The notes: generated from the letters alone by a model not told the origin. DNA of 59,055 nucleotides from CAYOEV01 sp964403075 (GCA_964403075.1 CAYOEV010000014.1:1-59055), one strand, 5' to 3'; shown: positions 1-9,269, counted from the stretch's first letter. Made by a program: numbers and translations.

Positions 1-2
1 TG

Positions 3-76
3 CTCCTCCTCTTGGGCTCGAACCAAGGACCCTCTGATTAACAGTCAGATGCTCTAACCAGCTGAGCTAAGGAGGA
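3..76 (-). tRNA. tRNA-Asn (anticodon GTT)
   Basis: Read on the minus strand, the segment folds as a complete cloverleaf. The acceptor arms are TCCTCCT (70-76) and AGGAGGA (4-10), position 3 is the discriminator G, and the anticodon loop is CTGTTAA with GTT in the centre. A TTCGAGC T-loop is present. The two bases after the discriminator are CA, so a full CCA tail does not appear to be genomically encoded. Confidence 0.95.
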
Positions 77-342
77 AAGATTGACTAAAGGATGGCAAAG
101 GTAAGTCACCCAGGTATTTCGAAGAAAAGTTTTTCTGAGAAAATGTTAAGTCTCTGACTTCAACGAAATTTCAATAAAAAAGCTAAAAGGACAGTATTCG
201 ATAAAAACAACTTAGTACTGACATAATCGCGAAATTTTATTTTTATCGCTAGCACAAAATTGTTTGACTAAATATGTGGATGATCTTGGTTATCCATCAT
301 CTTAAGCAGGATCAGCCAACAGCGGGTAATAAAATTGGTGAA

Positions 343-670
343 CTACGGGATGTATTGATCCATGGCCTTTGTGGCTTGTGCTCTCAGGTCCATGTGATGA
401 AATTTAACATACACCAGGCGCTTTGATGGGGTCATGCCAGGTCTGGGTGAAAAAAATGTTGTCATTGGGGCCTTGGGTCTGTGTTTAAAGGTCGGCGTTT
501 TCCTCAAACTGGAAGTTGACACTATTTAATACCAACATGGATGGAACGATATGCTGAACGGGAGGGTCAATCGGTTTTGTGTGCTTACGACAAATGGTTG
601 CCCGTATAAAATGAAGGCGGCTCAGATAAAATGGTGTGTTAGCCATTTTGATCGCGCCGGACTTTATCAA
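343..670 (-). pseudogene. Possible decayed protein-coding gene, family unknown
   Basis: The 77-854 stretch has no intact gene. On the minus strand from 670, a protein-like frame runs 61 codons to a TAA at 485-487. The same frame then continues with natural-looking sequence (NDNIFFTQTWHDPIK). A one-base shift near 428 leads into RLVYVKFHHMDLRAQATKAM and a TAG at 343-345. One internal stop plus one frameshift would explain a broken gene of about 109 codons. I do not recognise the family. The alternative is chance open frames or a sequencing error. I see nothing else convincing in 77-342 or 671-854. Confidence 0.35.
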
Positions 671-854
671 ATTGTAGAAAAAACAGATTTAAAATCGTGA
701 GATGTTTTAAAAATTAGGAGATCGCTTACTTTCGTCAGTCTTTTTGGTGTTAAGAGTTGTTAAAGACGCATAATTTTCTCTAGGAATAAGATGCATTTTC
801 TGAACCTTCGATGGGTTGCCGGAGTATATGATATACACAGTTAAAAGATAGAAG

Positions 855-2312
855 ATGAACAGAAAAGCAATATTGACCTTTCTAGCTGCGTCGGCACTGG
901 GTGCATTTCTTGCTTTGGGCACATTCGTGATGCTGATGCCGAAAAATAGAGTGGTTAAAAGCACTTCAGGTGCACCAATGGCCCTGGCCAATAACTATAT
1001 ATTTGATTCTACAGATTTTGTGGTTCCGGAAGGGCTCAATTTCGTATTTGCCGCGAAGGCGGCTACTCCTTCTGTGGTGCATATTAGGTCGACGTTTTCC
1101 AGCACTTCACCGGACAATCCGTTCAATGATTTTTTCAGGGATTATTTCGGAGAGAATGAACGTGGAAATCAATCCAAGGGCATGGGTTCCGGGGTGGTTG
1201 TAAGTGAGGATGGATACATTGTTACGAATAACCACGTAGTAGAAGACGCCACTGAAATTGAGGTGTTGCTCAATGACAACAGGACTTATGAAGCGCAAAT
1301 AATAGGTACCGACCCTTCCACGGATTTGGCGGTAATCAAGATTCAAGAAAGTAATCTGAAAGCGGTGGCTTTCGGTAATTCTGATAATATACAAATTGGC
1401 GAGTGGGTGTTGGCCATTGGGAATCCATTCGAATTTCGTTCCACGGTAACCGCCGGAATAGTAAGTGCCAAGGGGAGAAATATCAATATTTTAAGCCGTC
1501 GAGACAGGCTTCAGGTGGAGTCATTCATTCAGACAGACGCCGCGGTAAATCCAGGGAATAGTGGAGGTGCCCTGGTAAATCTTAAAGGTGAACTGGTGGG
1601 CATCAATACGGCCATCGCTTCTCCCACTGGCGCCTATGCCGGATACTCTTTTGCTGTACCAGTGTCTTTGGTTGGTAAGGTGGTGGATGACCTACGTTTG
1701 TATGGAACTGTCCAGCGCGCCTTGCTAGGAATTAGCATTGTGGATATGAACGCCAATTTGTCGAAAGAGAAATCCATTGATTTAGTACGTGGCGTTTATG
1801 TTCAGAGTATCAACCCTGAAAGTGCGGCAGAAGAGGCCGGTTTAAAGAATGGGGATGTAATTCTTGCCGTCAAAGACAAGAAAGTAAACAACGTGGCTCA
1901 ATTACAGGAACAGGTTGCACTCAACCGGCCGGGAGACCGGATAAAGGTCACCTATTATCGAAATGGCAAAACACAACAAACTTATGCTACGCTGAAAAAT
2001 ACTTATGGCACTACCAATGTTATCGAAACATCAAATAGTTTTAAACGAGATGGTGCGACTTTCGAAGAAGTACCAGCTTCTTTGAAAGATAAGCTACGTC
2101 TTTCCGGGGGCGTACACGTGGTAGACGTGAGCGGTGGTGCGTGGAAGGCAGCGGGTATGAAGAAAGGATTTGTTATTACCCGTGTCGACAAATCAGTGAT
2201 CAAGAGTCTCGAAGAGTTTATTACAAAAATCAACAGCATGCGTGGAGAGGGCATGTTGGTAGAAGGCTATTATCCTGATGGAGAAAAGGCTTATTATGGT
2301 ATCGGTTGGTAG
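855..2312 (+). CDS. DegP/HtrA-type periplasmic serine protease
   Basis: This is an envelope quality-control protease and chaperone. It has an N-terminal membrane or signal segment (about residues 5-28), a trypsin-like domain with His127 (NNHVVE), Asp157 (STDLAV) and Ser236 (NPGNSGGA), then a PDZ domain at about 285-375. A second C-terminal PDZ-like region (about 395-480) is divergent. At 485 aa it matches the usual DegP/DegQ length. The start is the first ATG, directly ahead of the hydrophobic segment. It stands alone, followed by a hairpin terminator and facing the EF-hand gene. I saw no good -33/-7 promoter upstream. Which of DegP, DegQ or DegS it corresponds to cannot be decided from sequence alone. 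Confidence 0.95.
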   Translation: MNRKAILTFLAASALGAFLALGTFVMLMPKNRVVKSTSGAPMALANNYIFDSTDFVVPEGLNFVFAAKAATPSVVHIRSTFSSTSPDNPFNDFFRDYFGENERGNQSKGMGSGVVVSEDGYIVTNNHVVEDATEIEVLLNDNRTYEAQIIGTDPSTDLAVIKIQESNLKAVAFGNSDNIQIGEWVLAIGNPFEFRSTVTAGIVSAKGRNINILSRRDRLQVESFIQTDAAVNPGNSGGALVNLKGELVGINTAIASPTGAYAGYSFAVPVSLVGKVVDDLRLYGTVQRALLGISIVDMNANLSKEKSIDLVRGVYVQSINPESAAEEAGLKNGDVILAVKDKKVNNVAQLQEQVALNRPGDRIKVTYYRNGKTQQTYATLKNTYGTTNVIETSNSFKRDGATFEEVPASLKDKLRLSGGVHVVDVSGGAWKAAGMKKGFVITRVDKSVIKSLEEFITKINSMRGEGMLVEGYYPDGEKAYYGIGW

Positions 2313-2333
2313 GGCCTTCGATACAACAACCTG

Positions 2334-2362
2334 AAAAGGCCTTCTCTATGAAGGTCTTTTTT
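2334..2362 (+). terminator. Intrinsic terminator after the DegP-type gene
   Basis: AAAAGGCCTTC (2334-2344) pairs with GAAGGTCTTTT (2350-2360) around a TCTAT loop, with one G-T wobble, and runs into a T tract. It reaches the stop codon of the convergent EF-hand gene. Confidence 0.8.
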
Positions 2363-2915
2363 ATTTCCAGTCTCCGAAAATCAGGTTGCCGGGAGCATCA
2401 GGATTGGAGGAGGTAAAGAAATTTTCAAATGCGGTGATTAACTCTTGAACAGAAATGTGGCCGTCGCCATTTTCGTCTAACTCACTGAATGAGGCCTCGC
2501 TAAGAGAGGGGGGGATTTTATAGGTGCTGAGCATCAGGGCATATTCCTCCTTGGATATGAAATGGTCTTTATTGACATCAAACAGAGTGAACAGATGATG
2601 GGTGGTACGGTGCACGTAATTCTTCACCAGGCCCATTGGCTGGTCCTCCTTCATATCTTTTTCAAAAATTGAGATCCAGTCGTAGAGGCTAATTTTCATG
2701 TCATCCGTCTCCAGGTCCACGAGTAACTGTACGAACAACCGGCTGGCTTTTAGCAAGATCAGGCGCCCCTGCCGTGATTTTGACGAAAAGTTTGATTCTT
2801 TGAGGATTCGTTCACCCACCTGGACAAAGTCATCCATTTGTAGATAACCATTTTTGTTTTCGTCCAGTACATCGAACAGATGTCCCAGTTTCTTTTTTTG
2901 TACTTCAGATAGCAT
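2361..2915 (-). CDS. Calerythrin-like EF-hand calcium-binding protein
   Basis: A cytoplasmic, signal-less protein of 184 aa with the size and layout of bacterial calerythrin and sarcoplasmic calcium-binding proteins. Loop 1 (residues 18-29) has D-N-N spacing but ends in Asp instead of Glu. A second hand near 68-82 is degenerate. Loops 3 (D113 to E124) and 4 (D147 to E158) have complete DxNxD...E calcium ligands. A calcium buffer or sensor role is inferred from the family. It is divergent from the ALDH7 gene, with about 80 bp between them, and convergent with the DegP-type gene. Confidence 0.88.
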   Translation of the reverse strand: MLSEVQKKKLGHLFDVLDENKNGYLQMDDFVQVGERILKESNFSSKSRQGRLILLKASRLFVQLLVDLETDDMKISLYDWISIFEKDMKEDQPMGLVKNYVHRTTHHLFTLFDVNKDHFISKEEYALMLSTYKIPPSLSEASFSELDENGDGHISVQELITAFENFFTSSNPDAPGNLIFGDWK

Positions 2916-2968
2916 CGCTTATTTAGGTCCGTCCGTAAGTGGTTCGTACGTCTGTCAATGGCATTGGT

Positions 2969-2976
2969 TAGTTTTG
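2969..2976 (+). promoter_or_regulatory. Candidate Bacteroidota -7 box for the ALDH7 gene
   Basis: TAGTTTTG matches the TAnnTTTG consensus and lies 21 bp upstream of the ATG at 2998. No clear TTG -33 element is present at the expected spacing, so only the -7 element is supported. Confidence 0.5.
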
Positions 2977-2997
2977 TTATCCGTAATATTTCCCCTT

Positions 2998-4536
2998 ATG
3001 AACTTTCGATTCGACAAGATACGACAAACCTTAGAAATTCAGTCTTACACTGGCGCGGCCATTGGTGCCCGATGGTTAAAGACAACGGGTAAAAATTACG
3101 CTTCAACTTCGCCAGTGGATGGTCAAATGGTGGGTGAAGTTGCCAGCGCAGACATAAAGTCGTATGAAGAAGTGGTCGGGGCGGCTCAGAAGGCTTTTTT
3201 GGTATGGCGAGAAATTCCGGCTCCCCGGCGCGGGGAAATTGTGCGTCAATTTGGTTTAGAACTTCGGAAGGTGAAGGATGAATTGGGTGCCTTGGTGTCT
3301 TATGAAATGGGTAAATCCCTACAGGAGGGCTTAGGGGAAGTACAGGAAATGATTGATATCTGCGATTTCGCTGTAGGCCTTTCCCGCCAATTGTATGGTC
3401 TCACCATGCATTCTGAGCGACCAGCTCATCGCATGTATGAGCAGTGGCATCCACTTGGTGTGGTGGGCATTATCTCTGCGTTTAACTTTCCTGTGGCCGT
3501 TTGGTCCTGGAATGCGGCCATTGCCTGGGTATGTGGCAATGTGACCATTTGGAAGCCGTCAGAGAAAGCACCCATAACTGCCATTGCCTGTCAAAAGATC
3601 ATGCAAAAGGTGATTGGCGCCAACGACCTACCTGAGGGACTTTCCTGTTTGATTATTGGTGATCGAACGATAGGTGAACAGATGTCTAATGATACCAGAG
3701 TTCCCCTTATCTCGGCCACTGGATCTACGCGCATGGGTAGGTCCGTAGGTGAAGCCGTGGGACGCCGTCTCGGAAAGTCTATACTTGAACTTGGCGGAAA
3801 TAATGCCATGATCATTTCTGAGCATGCTGATTTAGACATAGCCATTCCCGGCGCTGTTTTCGGAGCAGTGGGCACAGCAGGTCAACGATGTACGTCTACA
3901 CGTCGGTTAATTATTGAAAACAAGATCTTCAATGAAGTCAGAGACCGGTTGATCTATGCGTATGGTCAGCTCAAAATTGGTGATCCACTCGATGAAAAGG
4001 TGCACGTAGGGCCCTTGATTGATCAGGATGCCGTAAAAAATTATCTGAGGGCCATTGATCAGATAAAAAAAGAAGGTGGAAAAGAAGTAATTGCTGGTCA
4101 TGTATTGACTGGAGATGGCTATTCATCTGGGTGTTATGTTAATCCAGCGGTTTACGAGGTGTCCAATAATTTTGAGATAGTTCAAAATGAGACATTTGCA
4201 CCTATTCTTTATCTCATCCGGTACGGCGATCTGAACGAGGCCATTGCCATACAAAATGAAGTGCCTCAGGGCTTGTCTTCTGCCATTATGACTACGGATA
4301 TGCGAGAGGCTGAACATTTCCTTTCTCACCACGGGTCTGATTGTGGCATTGCCAACGTGAACATGGGAACCTCTGGAGCGGAGATTGGTGGTGCGTTTGG
4401 TGGTGAAAAAGAAACCGGCGGTGGTCGTGAATCTGGCTCGGACGCATGGAAAGCGTACATGCGTCGTCAAACCAACACGATCAATTATTCGAAAACTTTA
4501 CCACTTGCTCAGGGGATTAAATTTGACCTGAGTTAG
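2998..4536 (+). CDS. ALDH7 family (antiquitin-type) aldehyde dehydrogenase, probable alpha-aminoadipate semialdehyde dehydrogenase
   Basis: This enzyme likely oxidises a semialdehyde (alpha-aminoadipate-6-semialdehyde in lysine breakdown) with NAD. The catalytic Cys lies in GTAGQRCTSTRR and the Glu in LELGGNNA; the double-Asn GGNNA and GQRCTSTRR signatures are those of ALDH7 rather than other ALDHs. The open frame extends 48 codons upstream, but that extension is not protein-like and precedes the likely promoter. I therefore start at 2998, giving 512 aa, the normal ALDH7 length. No other lysine-catabolism genes are nearby, so the physiological substrate is uncertain. Confidence 0.9.
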   Translation: MNFRFDKIRQTLEIQSYTGAAIGARWLKTTGKNYASTSPVDGQMVGEVASADIKSYEEVVGAAQKAFLVWREIPAPRRGEIVRQFGLELRKVKDELGALVSYEMGKSLQEGLGEVQEMIDICDFAVGLSRQLYGLTMHSERPAHRMYEQWHPLGVVGIISAFNFPVAVWSWNAAIAWVCGNVTIWKPSEKAPITAIACQKIMQKVIGANDLPEGLSCLIIGDRTIGEQMSNDTRVPLISATGSTRMGRSVGEAVGRRLGKSILELGGNNAMIISEHADLDIAIPGAVFGAVGTAGQRCTSTRRLIIENKIFNEVRDRLIYAYGQLKIGDPLDEKVHVGPLIDQDAVKNYLRAIDQIKKEGGKEVIAGHVLTGDGYSSGCYVNPAVYEVSNNFEIVQNETFAPILYLIRYGDLNEAIAIQNEVPQGLSSAIMTTDMREAEHFLSHHGSDCGIANVNMGTSGAEIGGAFGGEKETGGGRESGSDAWKAYMRRQTNTINYSKTLPLAQGIKFDLS

Positions 4537-4601
4537 TGGATGGCCGACAGTGCATGAGACCGCGGCAACGAAACCGAAACAAGCGACGTTTGAATAGCGA
4601 A

Positions 4602-5345
4602 ATGAAAGTACATTGGATGCTCATTTTATTGGTTTTTACGGGTTGTTCGAATACGAAAAATCCTGATCGCGGTCAGGAATTGGTGGACCTTGCCATTGCC
4701 AGTCACAGAGCCGACTATGTCGGTAAGCGCATGTCTTTCATATTTAGGGACCGGAAGTATGCTGTAGAGCGAAGCGATAACGGCTACAGATATTCACGTT
4801 CATGGCAAGACGACTCACTCGGTTACGTGGAGGATTTACTCATCAACAGTACCCAATTCTTTCGGATAGTAGATAAAGATAGTGTAGTTGTGTCAGACAA
4901 ATGGGAACAGAAATACCGCGAATCCATCAACAGTGTATTGTACTTTTTTCAAATTCCGTACGTACTCAATGACCCATCGGCTGTGAAAACTTACGAAGGT
5001 TTGGTAGAGATTGAAGGAAGACAATACGAGGCGGTTAGGGTAACTTTTCAGAAAGAAAAAGGTGGCGAGGACTTTAACGACGTTTTCATGTATTGGATTT
5101 CAAAGGACACGCGTAGGATCGACTACGTTGCTTACAGTTACCTACGCGAAGGAGGGGGGGCGCGTTTTCGTGTAGCCATGAATCAGCGCATGATCAATGG
5201 CATGCTGTTTCAGGACTACATCAACTATGCAGCACCCAAAAATATTTCTTTGGAAAAACTACCAGAATTGTATGTCAATGAGCAATTGCAGCAATTGTCG
5301 GTCATCGTTAATGATTCCATCCGTGTAGAACCATTGATTCCTTGA
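4602..5345 (+). CDS. DUF6503 family lipoprotein
   Basis: The longest frame opens at 4536, but the first 22 codons are basic and not signal-like. Starting at 4602 gives 247 aa beginning with a lipoprotein signal (hydrophobic core, then FTGCSN, lipidated Cys). The body matches my memory of Bacteroidota DUF6503 proteins: SVLYFFQIPYVLNDP, a VTFQKEKGGEDF segment, YWISKDT and a GGGARFR turn. Function is unknown; it is probably a beta-rich protein exported to the outer membrane or periplasm. Its stop codon overlaps the start of the thioesterase gene. Confidence 0.8.
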   Translation: MKVHWMLILLVFTGCSNTKNPDRGQELVDLAIASHRADYVGKRMSFIFRDRKYAVERSDNGYRYSRSWQDDSLGYVEDLLINSTQFFRIVDKDSVVVSDKWEQKYRESINSVLYFFQIPYVLNDPSAVKTYEGLVEIEGRQYEAVRVTFQKEKGGEDFNDVFMYWISKDTRRIDYVAYSYLREGGGARFRVAMNQRMINGMLFQDYINYAAPKNISLEKLPELYVNEQLQQLSVIVNDSIRVEPLIP

Positions 5346-5734
5346 GTTTTGTGAATAGCCAAACGTTTGATTTGAAGGTCACCGTTACTGAGAGTGATCT
5401 AGATGAACTTCAGCATGTGAATAATGTGGTATATCTGGCATGGGTGCAGGAGGTGGCCAAGAAACACTGGCAATCGGTAACCAGCGAGCAGCAGCGATTG
5501 GATTTTATATGGGTAGCCTTAAGGCATGAAATAGATTATTTAGCACCTGCTAGGCTGGGCGATGAGCTGCGGTTGGTTACTTATGTGGAAGCATTTAAAG
5601 GACCTATTTCTATCCGTTGCGTAGACATATATCATCAGGATCGTACGCTGGTAAAGGCCAAAACGAAATGGTGTTTGGTTGATGGTCATTTCAGGCCCAA
5701 ACGGGTGCCTGACACGTTAGCCGCTCTTTTCTGA
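5342..5734 (+). CDS. Acyl-CoA thioesterase, 4HBT (hotdog fold) family
   Basis: This small cytoplasmic hotdog protein probably hydrolyses an acyl-CoA thioester. Residues 16-32 (ESDLDELQHVNNVVYLA) match the YbgC/4HBT motif, although the usual catalytic Asp of D-x-x-G-H-V-N-N-x-x-Y is here Glu-Leu-Gln-His. The length of 130 aa is normal. Start codons are non-ATG: TTG at 5342 overlaps the upstream stop, and GTG at 5351 is an equal alternative. The 3' end overlaps the convergent lgt by 18 bp. Confidence 0.85.
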   Translation: MSFVNSQTFDLKVTVTESDLDELQHVNNVVYLAWVQEVAKKHWQSVTSEQQRLDFIWVALRHEIDYLAPARLGDELRLVTYVEAFKGPISIRCVDIYHQDRTLVKAKTKWCLVDGHFRPKRVPDTLAALF

Positions 5735-6829
5735 TTGATTATCCGCCATGGTTCTGTTGGATTTTCTCAGGTAAATCCATGCCAACGTGGCCACGCCTAC
5801 CAGTGCCATCGGAATGCTTAAGAGCTGACCGATATTTAGGGTCATGTCCGCCTCGAAGTCTACTTGATCCATTTTAAAATACTCATCGATGAATCGGGCA
5901 GACCATAAGATGATCATAAAAATGGCAAAATTGAATCCTGCCGGTAGTCGTTTGCGGTAATTTTTCCAAAGAACGAAAAGGAGAACCATCAATACCAGGC
6001 AGTAGAGTGCTTCGTACACCTGGGCCAGGTGCCTAACTGTACCTATTCCGTAAACTTCTACGTAGGTGGTGCCATTTTTATCATAGGTTTTCCAGGCGAG
6101 CACACCCTTTTCCAGCCCAAAGTCGATGTGTTGCACGATCTCAGTTTGTTGCAGGAGGTTGGGTCTTAATTTACCCAGTACAAAATTGGCAATGGCTCTG
6201 TCTTCTACATTGGCTTCGAGATCAAGTCTCATGGTGATGGGTTCATAGCCAGGGCGGTCTGATTGCTGGTCTCCGCCTTTCTCAAAGGAGACAGCCGCTA
6301 CCTGCTCGCCATAAAAACGCTCGATAAATGCTTTGGTGGCTCCTGCGTATACGGCACCGTACGTGGGGGTGTTAGTGGGCGTACCTTCCATTTCAGAATT
6401 CATCAGGTTGCCAGTTCGGATCATCGCGCCGGTCAAAGCCACCACAATCACCAGACGATCCAAAAGCCACAGGAAGTTGTAGGGGTATTTTCGGCTAAAT
6501 AGGTAGATGCTAAGTATGATGCCCACGCCACCTCCATGACTGGCTAAACCTCCTTTCCAGATCATTAGCATTTCCAGCGGATTGGATAGGTAGTAGTCTG
6601 GGTCATAAAATAAGCAATGACCCAGTCTTGCACCGATGATGGTGGCCACCACCATGTACACGGTCAACTTTTCCACATGCTTTTCCGGATATTTTTCTTG
6701 CTTAAAAATCCAGAACATGATCTGTTGACTCAGAATGAATCCCAGTGCAAAAAGAACCCCATACCAGCGTGGAATATCAAGTCCTGGGATAATGTTGGGA
6801 TTTGGGCTCCAGATAATGTAATCAAGCAT
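5717..6829 (-). CDS. lgt: Prolipoprotein diacylglyceryl transferase
   Basis: This inner-membrane enzyme transfers diacylglycerol from phosphatidylglycerol to the lipobox Cys of prolipoproteins. It has about seven membrane segments, the HGGGVG motif following KGGLAS, and the Lgt signature MIRTGNLMNSE. At 370 aa it is longer than the roughly 290 aa E. coli protein because of an approximately 90-residue soluble insert (about 175-270) between membrane helices, which I associate with Bacteroidota Lgt. It has its own promoter candidate. Several lipoproteins in this window would be its substrates. Confidence 0.96.
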   Translation of the reverse strand: MLDYIIWSPNPNIIPGLDIPRWYGVLFALGFILSQQIMFWIFKQEKYPEKHVEKLTVYMVVATIIGARLGHCLFYDPDYYLSNPLEMLMIWKGGLASHGGGVGIILSIYLFSRKYPYNFLWLLDRLVIVVALTGAMIRTGNLMNSEMEGTPTNTPTYGAVYAGATKAFIERFYGEQVAAVSFEKGGDQQSDRPGYEPITMRLDLEANVEDRAIANFVLGKLRPNLLQQTEIVQHIDFGLEKGVLAWKTYDKNGTTYVEVYGIGTVRHLAQVYEALYCLVLMVLLFVLWKNYRKRLPAGFNFAIFMIILWSARFIDEYFKMDQVDFEADMTLNIGQLLSIPMALVGVATLAWIYLRKSNRTMADNQSEKSG

Positions 6830-6851
6830 GCTTTTGAGTTTTAAGGTAAAG

Positions 6852-6881
6852 TAAAGTTATTCCGTCCGCCGTGAGAAGCAA
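6852..6881 (-). promoter_or_regulatory. Candidate promoter of lgt
   Basis: On the minus strand TTG (6879-6881) and TAACTTTA (6852-6859, one mismatch to TAnnTTTG) are separated by 19 bp, which fits Bacteroidota -33/-7 spacing. The lgt ATG follows about 20 bp downstream. Confidence 0.5.
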
Positions 6882-6904
6882 CCACTCCATCTATATTCTC
6901 TTGA

Positions 6905-8281
6905 TTAATGTGCTTTCCCGTTTAATCTATTGAAATAATTTCTGCTGGCTGCCATTACCCTTGGGGCCAAAATTATGGCTGACAACATGGTTGGAATTGC
7001 CATGAGGCCATAGGCGATAAAGACTACATTCACTACTACGCCCAGTGAGGCTACCGAGCCAAGGAGAATTAGTCCGATGTACCAATAATCGAACAGTTTG
7101 CCATATTGTGCACCTATTAGAAAAGAAAGACATTTCCTTCCATAATAGGCCAGACTGAAAATGGTGGTAAGCGCAAAAACCATTACACACAAGGTAAGGG
7201 CAGCGCTACCAAAAACACCCAGGTTTAGACTAAATGCTTTCGCAGTAAGTAAAATGGCATCCAGGTCGCTGTTGGATGCTGTCTCATGCAGTCCGGATAC
7301 CAAAATACATAATCCGGTCATTGTACAGACGATGAGGGTATCAATAAAGGGCCCAAGCATGCCCACCAATCCTTCCCTCACCGGCTCAGAGGTTCTGGCG
7401 GCTCCGTGCATCATGGGCGCAGTACCAATACCGGCTTCATTTGAAAAAGCAGCCCTTTTGGCTCCCTGTACCACAATGGCCAGGAAGGCTCCCCAAGAGG
7501 CGCTTCTTATGTTGAAAGCTTCTTCCAAAATCATTCCAAAGGCGGTCAGAACCTGGTCGTAATTGATCATTAAAATGAGCAAGACGCAACCGGCGTACAA
7601 GCCGACCATTGAAGGTACCATTCTTGAAGCTACCCGGCCAATCCGCTGAACCCCACCTAAAATGACCATTCCAGCTAAAGCAGCCACAATAAAGCCCACC
7701 AGCAACCTTGTGCTGGTTGCAGTAATATCTAGTCCGAGTGGCGCCATGACAATTTGGGCTGCTACATCAACGATTTGGTTTATTTGGAAAATGGGTGTAG
7801 CACCAAAAAAGCCGGCCACACAAAAGAAAACGGCCAGGGGTTTCCAGTTCTTACCCAAGCCCTCCATGATTACATACATGGGACCACCCTGTAGCACACC
7901 GAGACTGTCGCGACCTCGGTACATCACTGCGAGGGAACAGGTGAAATATTTGGTCACCATACCAAAAAAAGCGCTTACCCACATCCAAAAAAGTACGCCC
8001 GGACCCCCCGCCACAATGGCCAGTGCTACCCCGCTAATGTTGCCCATGCCCACTGTGGCCGCAAGCGCTGCAGATAGCGCTTCAAAATGGTTGATTTGGC
8101 CTGGATCCGATCTGGTATCAAATTTTCCACGAAGAATGGCGATGGCGTGTCGGAAATAACGCAGTGGCATAAATCGTGAGTAGCACATGAAATACACTCC
8201 ACCACCCAGTAACAATAAAAGTAAAGGCCAGTCCCAGATAAATTCTGAGACCTCCTCTAAAAAATTCGCTATGCCTATCAT
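6905..8281 (-). CDS. Sodium:alanine/glycine symporter, AGCS family
   Basis: An inner-membrane importer that couples alanine or glycine uptake to sodium. It is 458 aa with about ten hydrophobic segments. Family signatures visible include the MGNISGVALAI stretch after helix 2, GGPMYVI and the FSNEAGIGTAPMMHGAA motif. Its start ATG overlaps the stop of the upstream polyprenyl synthase (8278-8281), so the two are co-transcribed and probably translationally coupled, although no metabolic link is obvious. Confidence 0.94.
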   Translation of the reverse strand: MIGIANFLEEVSEFIWDWPLLLLLLGGGVYFMCYSRFMPLRYFRHAIAILRGKFDTRSDPGQINHFEALSAALAATVGMGNISGVALAIVAGGPGVLFWMWVSAFFGMVTKYFTCSLAVMYRGRDSLGVLQGGPMYVIMEGLGKNWKPLAVFFCVAGFFGATPIFQINQIVDVAAQIVMAPLGLDITATSTRLLVGFIVAALAGMVILGGVQRIGRVASRMVPSMVGLYAGCVLLILMINYDQVLTAFGMILEEAFNIRSASWGAFLAIVVQGAKRAAFSNEAGIGTAPMMHGAARTSEPVREGLVGMLGPFIDTLIVCTMTGLCILVSGLHETASNSDLDAILLTAKAFSLNLGVFGSAALTLCVMVFALTTIFSLAYYGRKCLSFLIGAQYGKLFDYWYIGLILLGSVASLGVVVNVVFIAYGLMAIPTMLSAIILAPRVMAASRNYFNRLNGKAH

Positions 8282-9243
8282 ACTACGCGTTTTTTCAGTT
8301 GCTCCATGTAGGACAACAAGAGCGCTTTTTCTTTGTCTTCACCAGGTAACGCCTGTAGAATATCAATGGCTTCCAATTGATAGGTAAGTACTTTTTGCTG
8401 TGTGAGTTCCTGAATGCCAATGGTCTTAAACAATTCAGTGACCTTTAGGACTTTTGCCTCTTTTTCTGGTGAGTTCATCCAATGTTCCAGCGCTTGTTGC
8501 TGTTGTTCATCGGCCATTTCAAACGCCTTGATCATGAGAAATGTCTTTTTGCCGGATCGGATATCCCCTCCAATTTTTTTTCCGAAAGTATCCGGGTGGC
8601 CAAAAGTGTCTAGGTAGTCATCCATTAATTGAAAGGCCAGTCCCATATTGATACCCAGACGGAAGAGTTGCGGCTGTACGTCCTCATCCAATCTGGCCAA
8701 AATACCACCAAATTCCAGGGACCAGGCCAAAAGAACGGCTGTTTTTAAACGGATCATTTCCAGATATTCAGCTTCGGTTACATTCTTGCGGGCTTCAAAA
8801 TCCATGTCCAGTTGCTGGCCTGCGCACACGTCCAATGCACATCGGTTAAATTTTTGGAGCACGGTGGGTAATAAATCGGAAGGAATATCTAGTAGAAGGT
8901 TGTAAGCTTCGATCATCATTGCATCACCACTAAGAATGCCTACCGTCTGGTTCCACTTTTCATGCACAGTGGGTTGTCCGCGCCTGAGTGGCGCATGGTC
9001 CATGATGTCGTCGTGCATCAGGGTGAAGTTGTGGAAGACCTCCACGGACAAGGCCGGACGCAAGATGTCTTTGACATCCTTCCCCTGTAGACTATAGGCC
9101 AGCAATACGAGGATGGGTCGCATTCGTTTCCCTCCCAATGACAAAATATAGTCAATGGGTTCGAAAAGATTCTTAGGACTTTTTTTCAGGTGTAGTTGCT
9201 GAATTTCCAGCTCAATGAGGGATTGGAGATGTTGTAATGACAT
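8278..9243 (-). CDS. Polyprenyl (isoprenyl) diphosphate synthase
   Basis: This trans-prenyltransferase condenses isopentenyl diphosphate onto an allylic diphosphate, probably for the menaquinone side chain. It has the first Asp-rich motif (LMHDDIMD followed by APLRRG), the second Asp-rich motif (LMDDYLD) and GGKRMRP near the N-terminus. The open frame begins at 9264, but a promoter-like TAGGTTTG at 9262-9269 would put transcription start below that ATG. I therefore choose the next ATG at 9243, giving 321 aa starting MSLQHL. Chain length (C10 to C40) cannot be read from this. Confidence 0.92.
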   Translation of the reverse strand: MSLQHLQSLIELEIQQLHLKKSPKNLFEPIDYILSLGGKRMRPILVLLAYSLQGKDVKDILRPALSVEVFHNFTLMHDDIMDHAPLRRGQPTVHEKWNQTVGILSGDAMMIEAYNLLLDIPSDLLPTVLQKFNRCALDVCAGQQLDMDFEARKNVTEAEYLEMIRLKTAVLLAWSLEFGGILARLDEDVQPQLFRLGINMGLAFQLMDDYLDTFGHPDTFGKKIGGDIRSGKKTFLMIKAFEMADEQQQQALEHWMNSPEKEAKVLKVTELFKTIGIQELTQQKVLTYQLEAIDILQALPGEDKEKALLLSYMEQLKKRVV

Positions 9244-9261
9244 TTGTTTAAGAACAATGTG

Positions 9262-9269
9262 CAAACCTA
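9262..9269 (-). promoter_or_regulatory. Candidate -7 box for the polyprenyl synthase/symporter pair
   Basis: On the minus strand TAGGTTTG matches TAnnTTTG exactly. Transcription would start near 9255, leaving a short leader before the ATG at 9243 and excluding the upstream ATG at 9264. The -33 element is not clear. Confidence 0.5.

Noticed and set aside
2854..2997. 48-codon upstream extension of the ALDH7 frame
   Set aside because: The translation is Cys/Ser-rich and not family-like, overlaps the divergent EF-hand gene, and lies upstream of the TAnnTTTG box; the 2998 start gives normal ALDH7 length.
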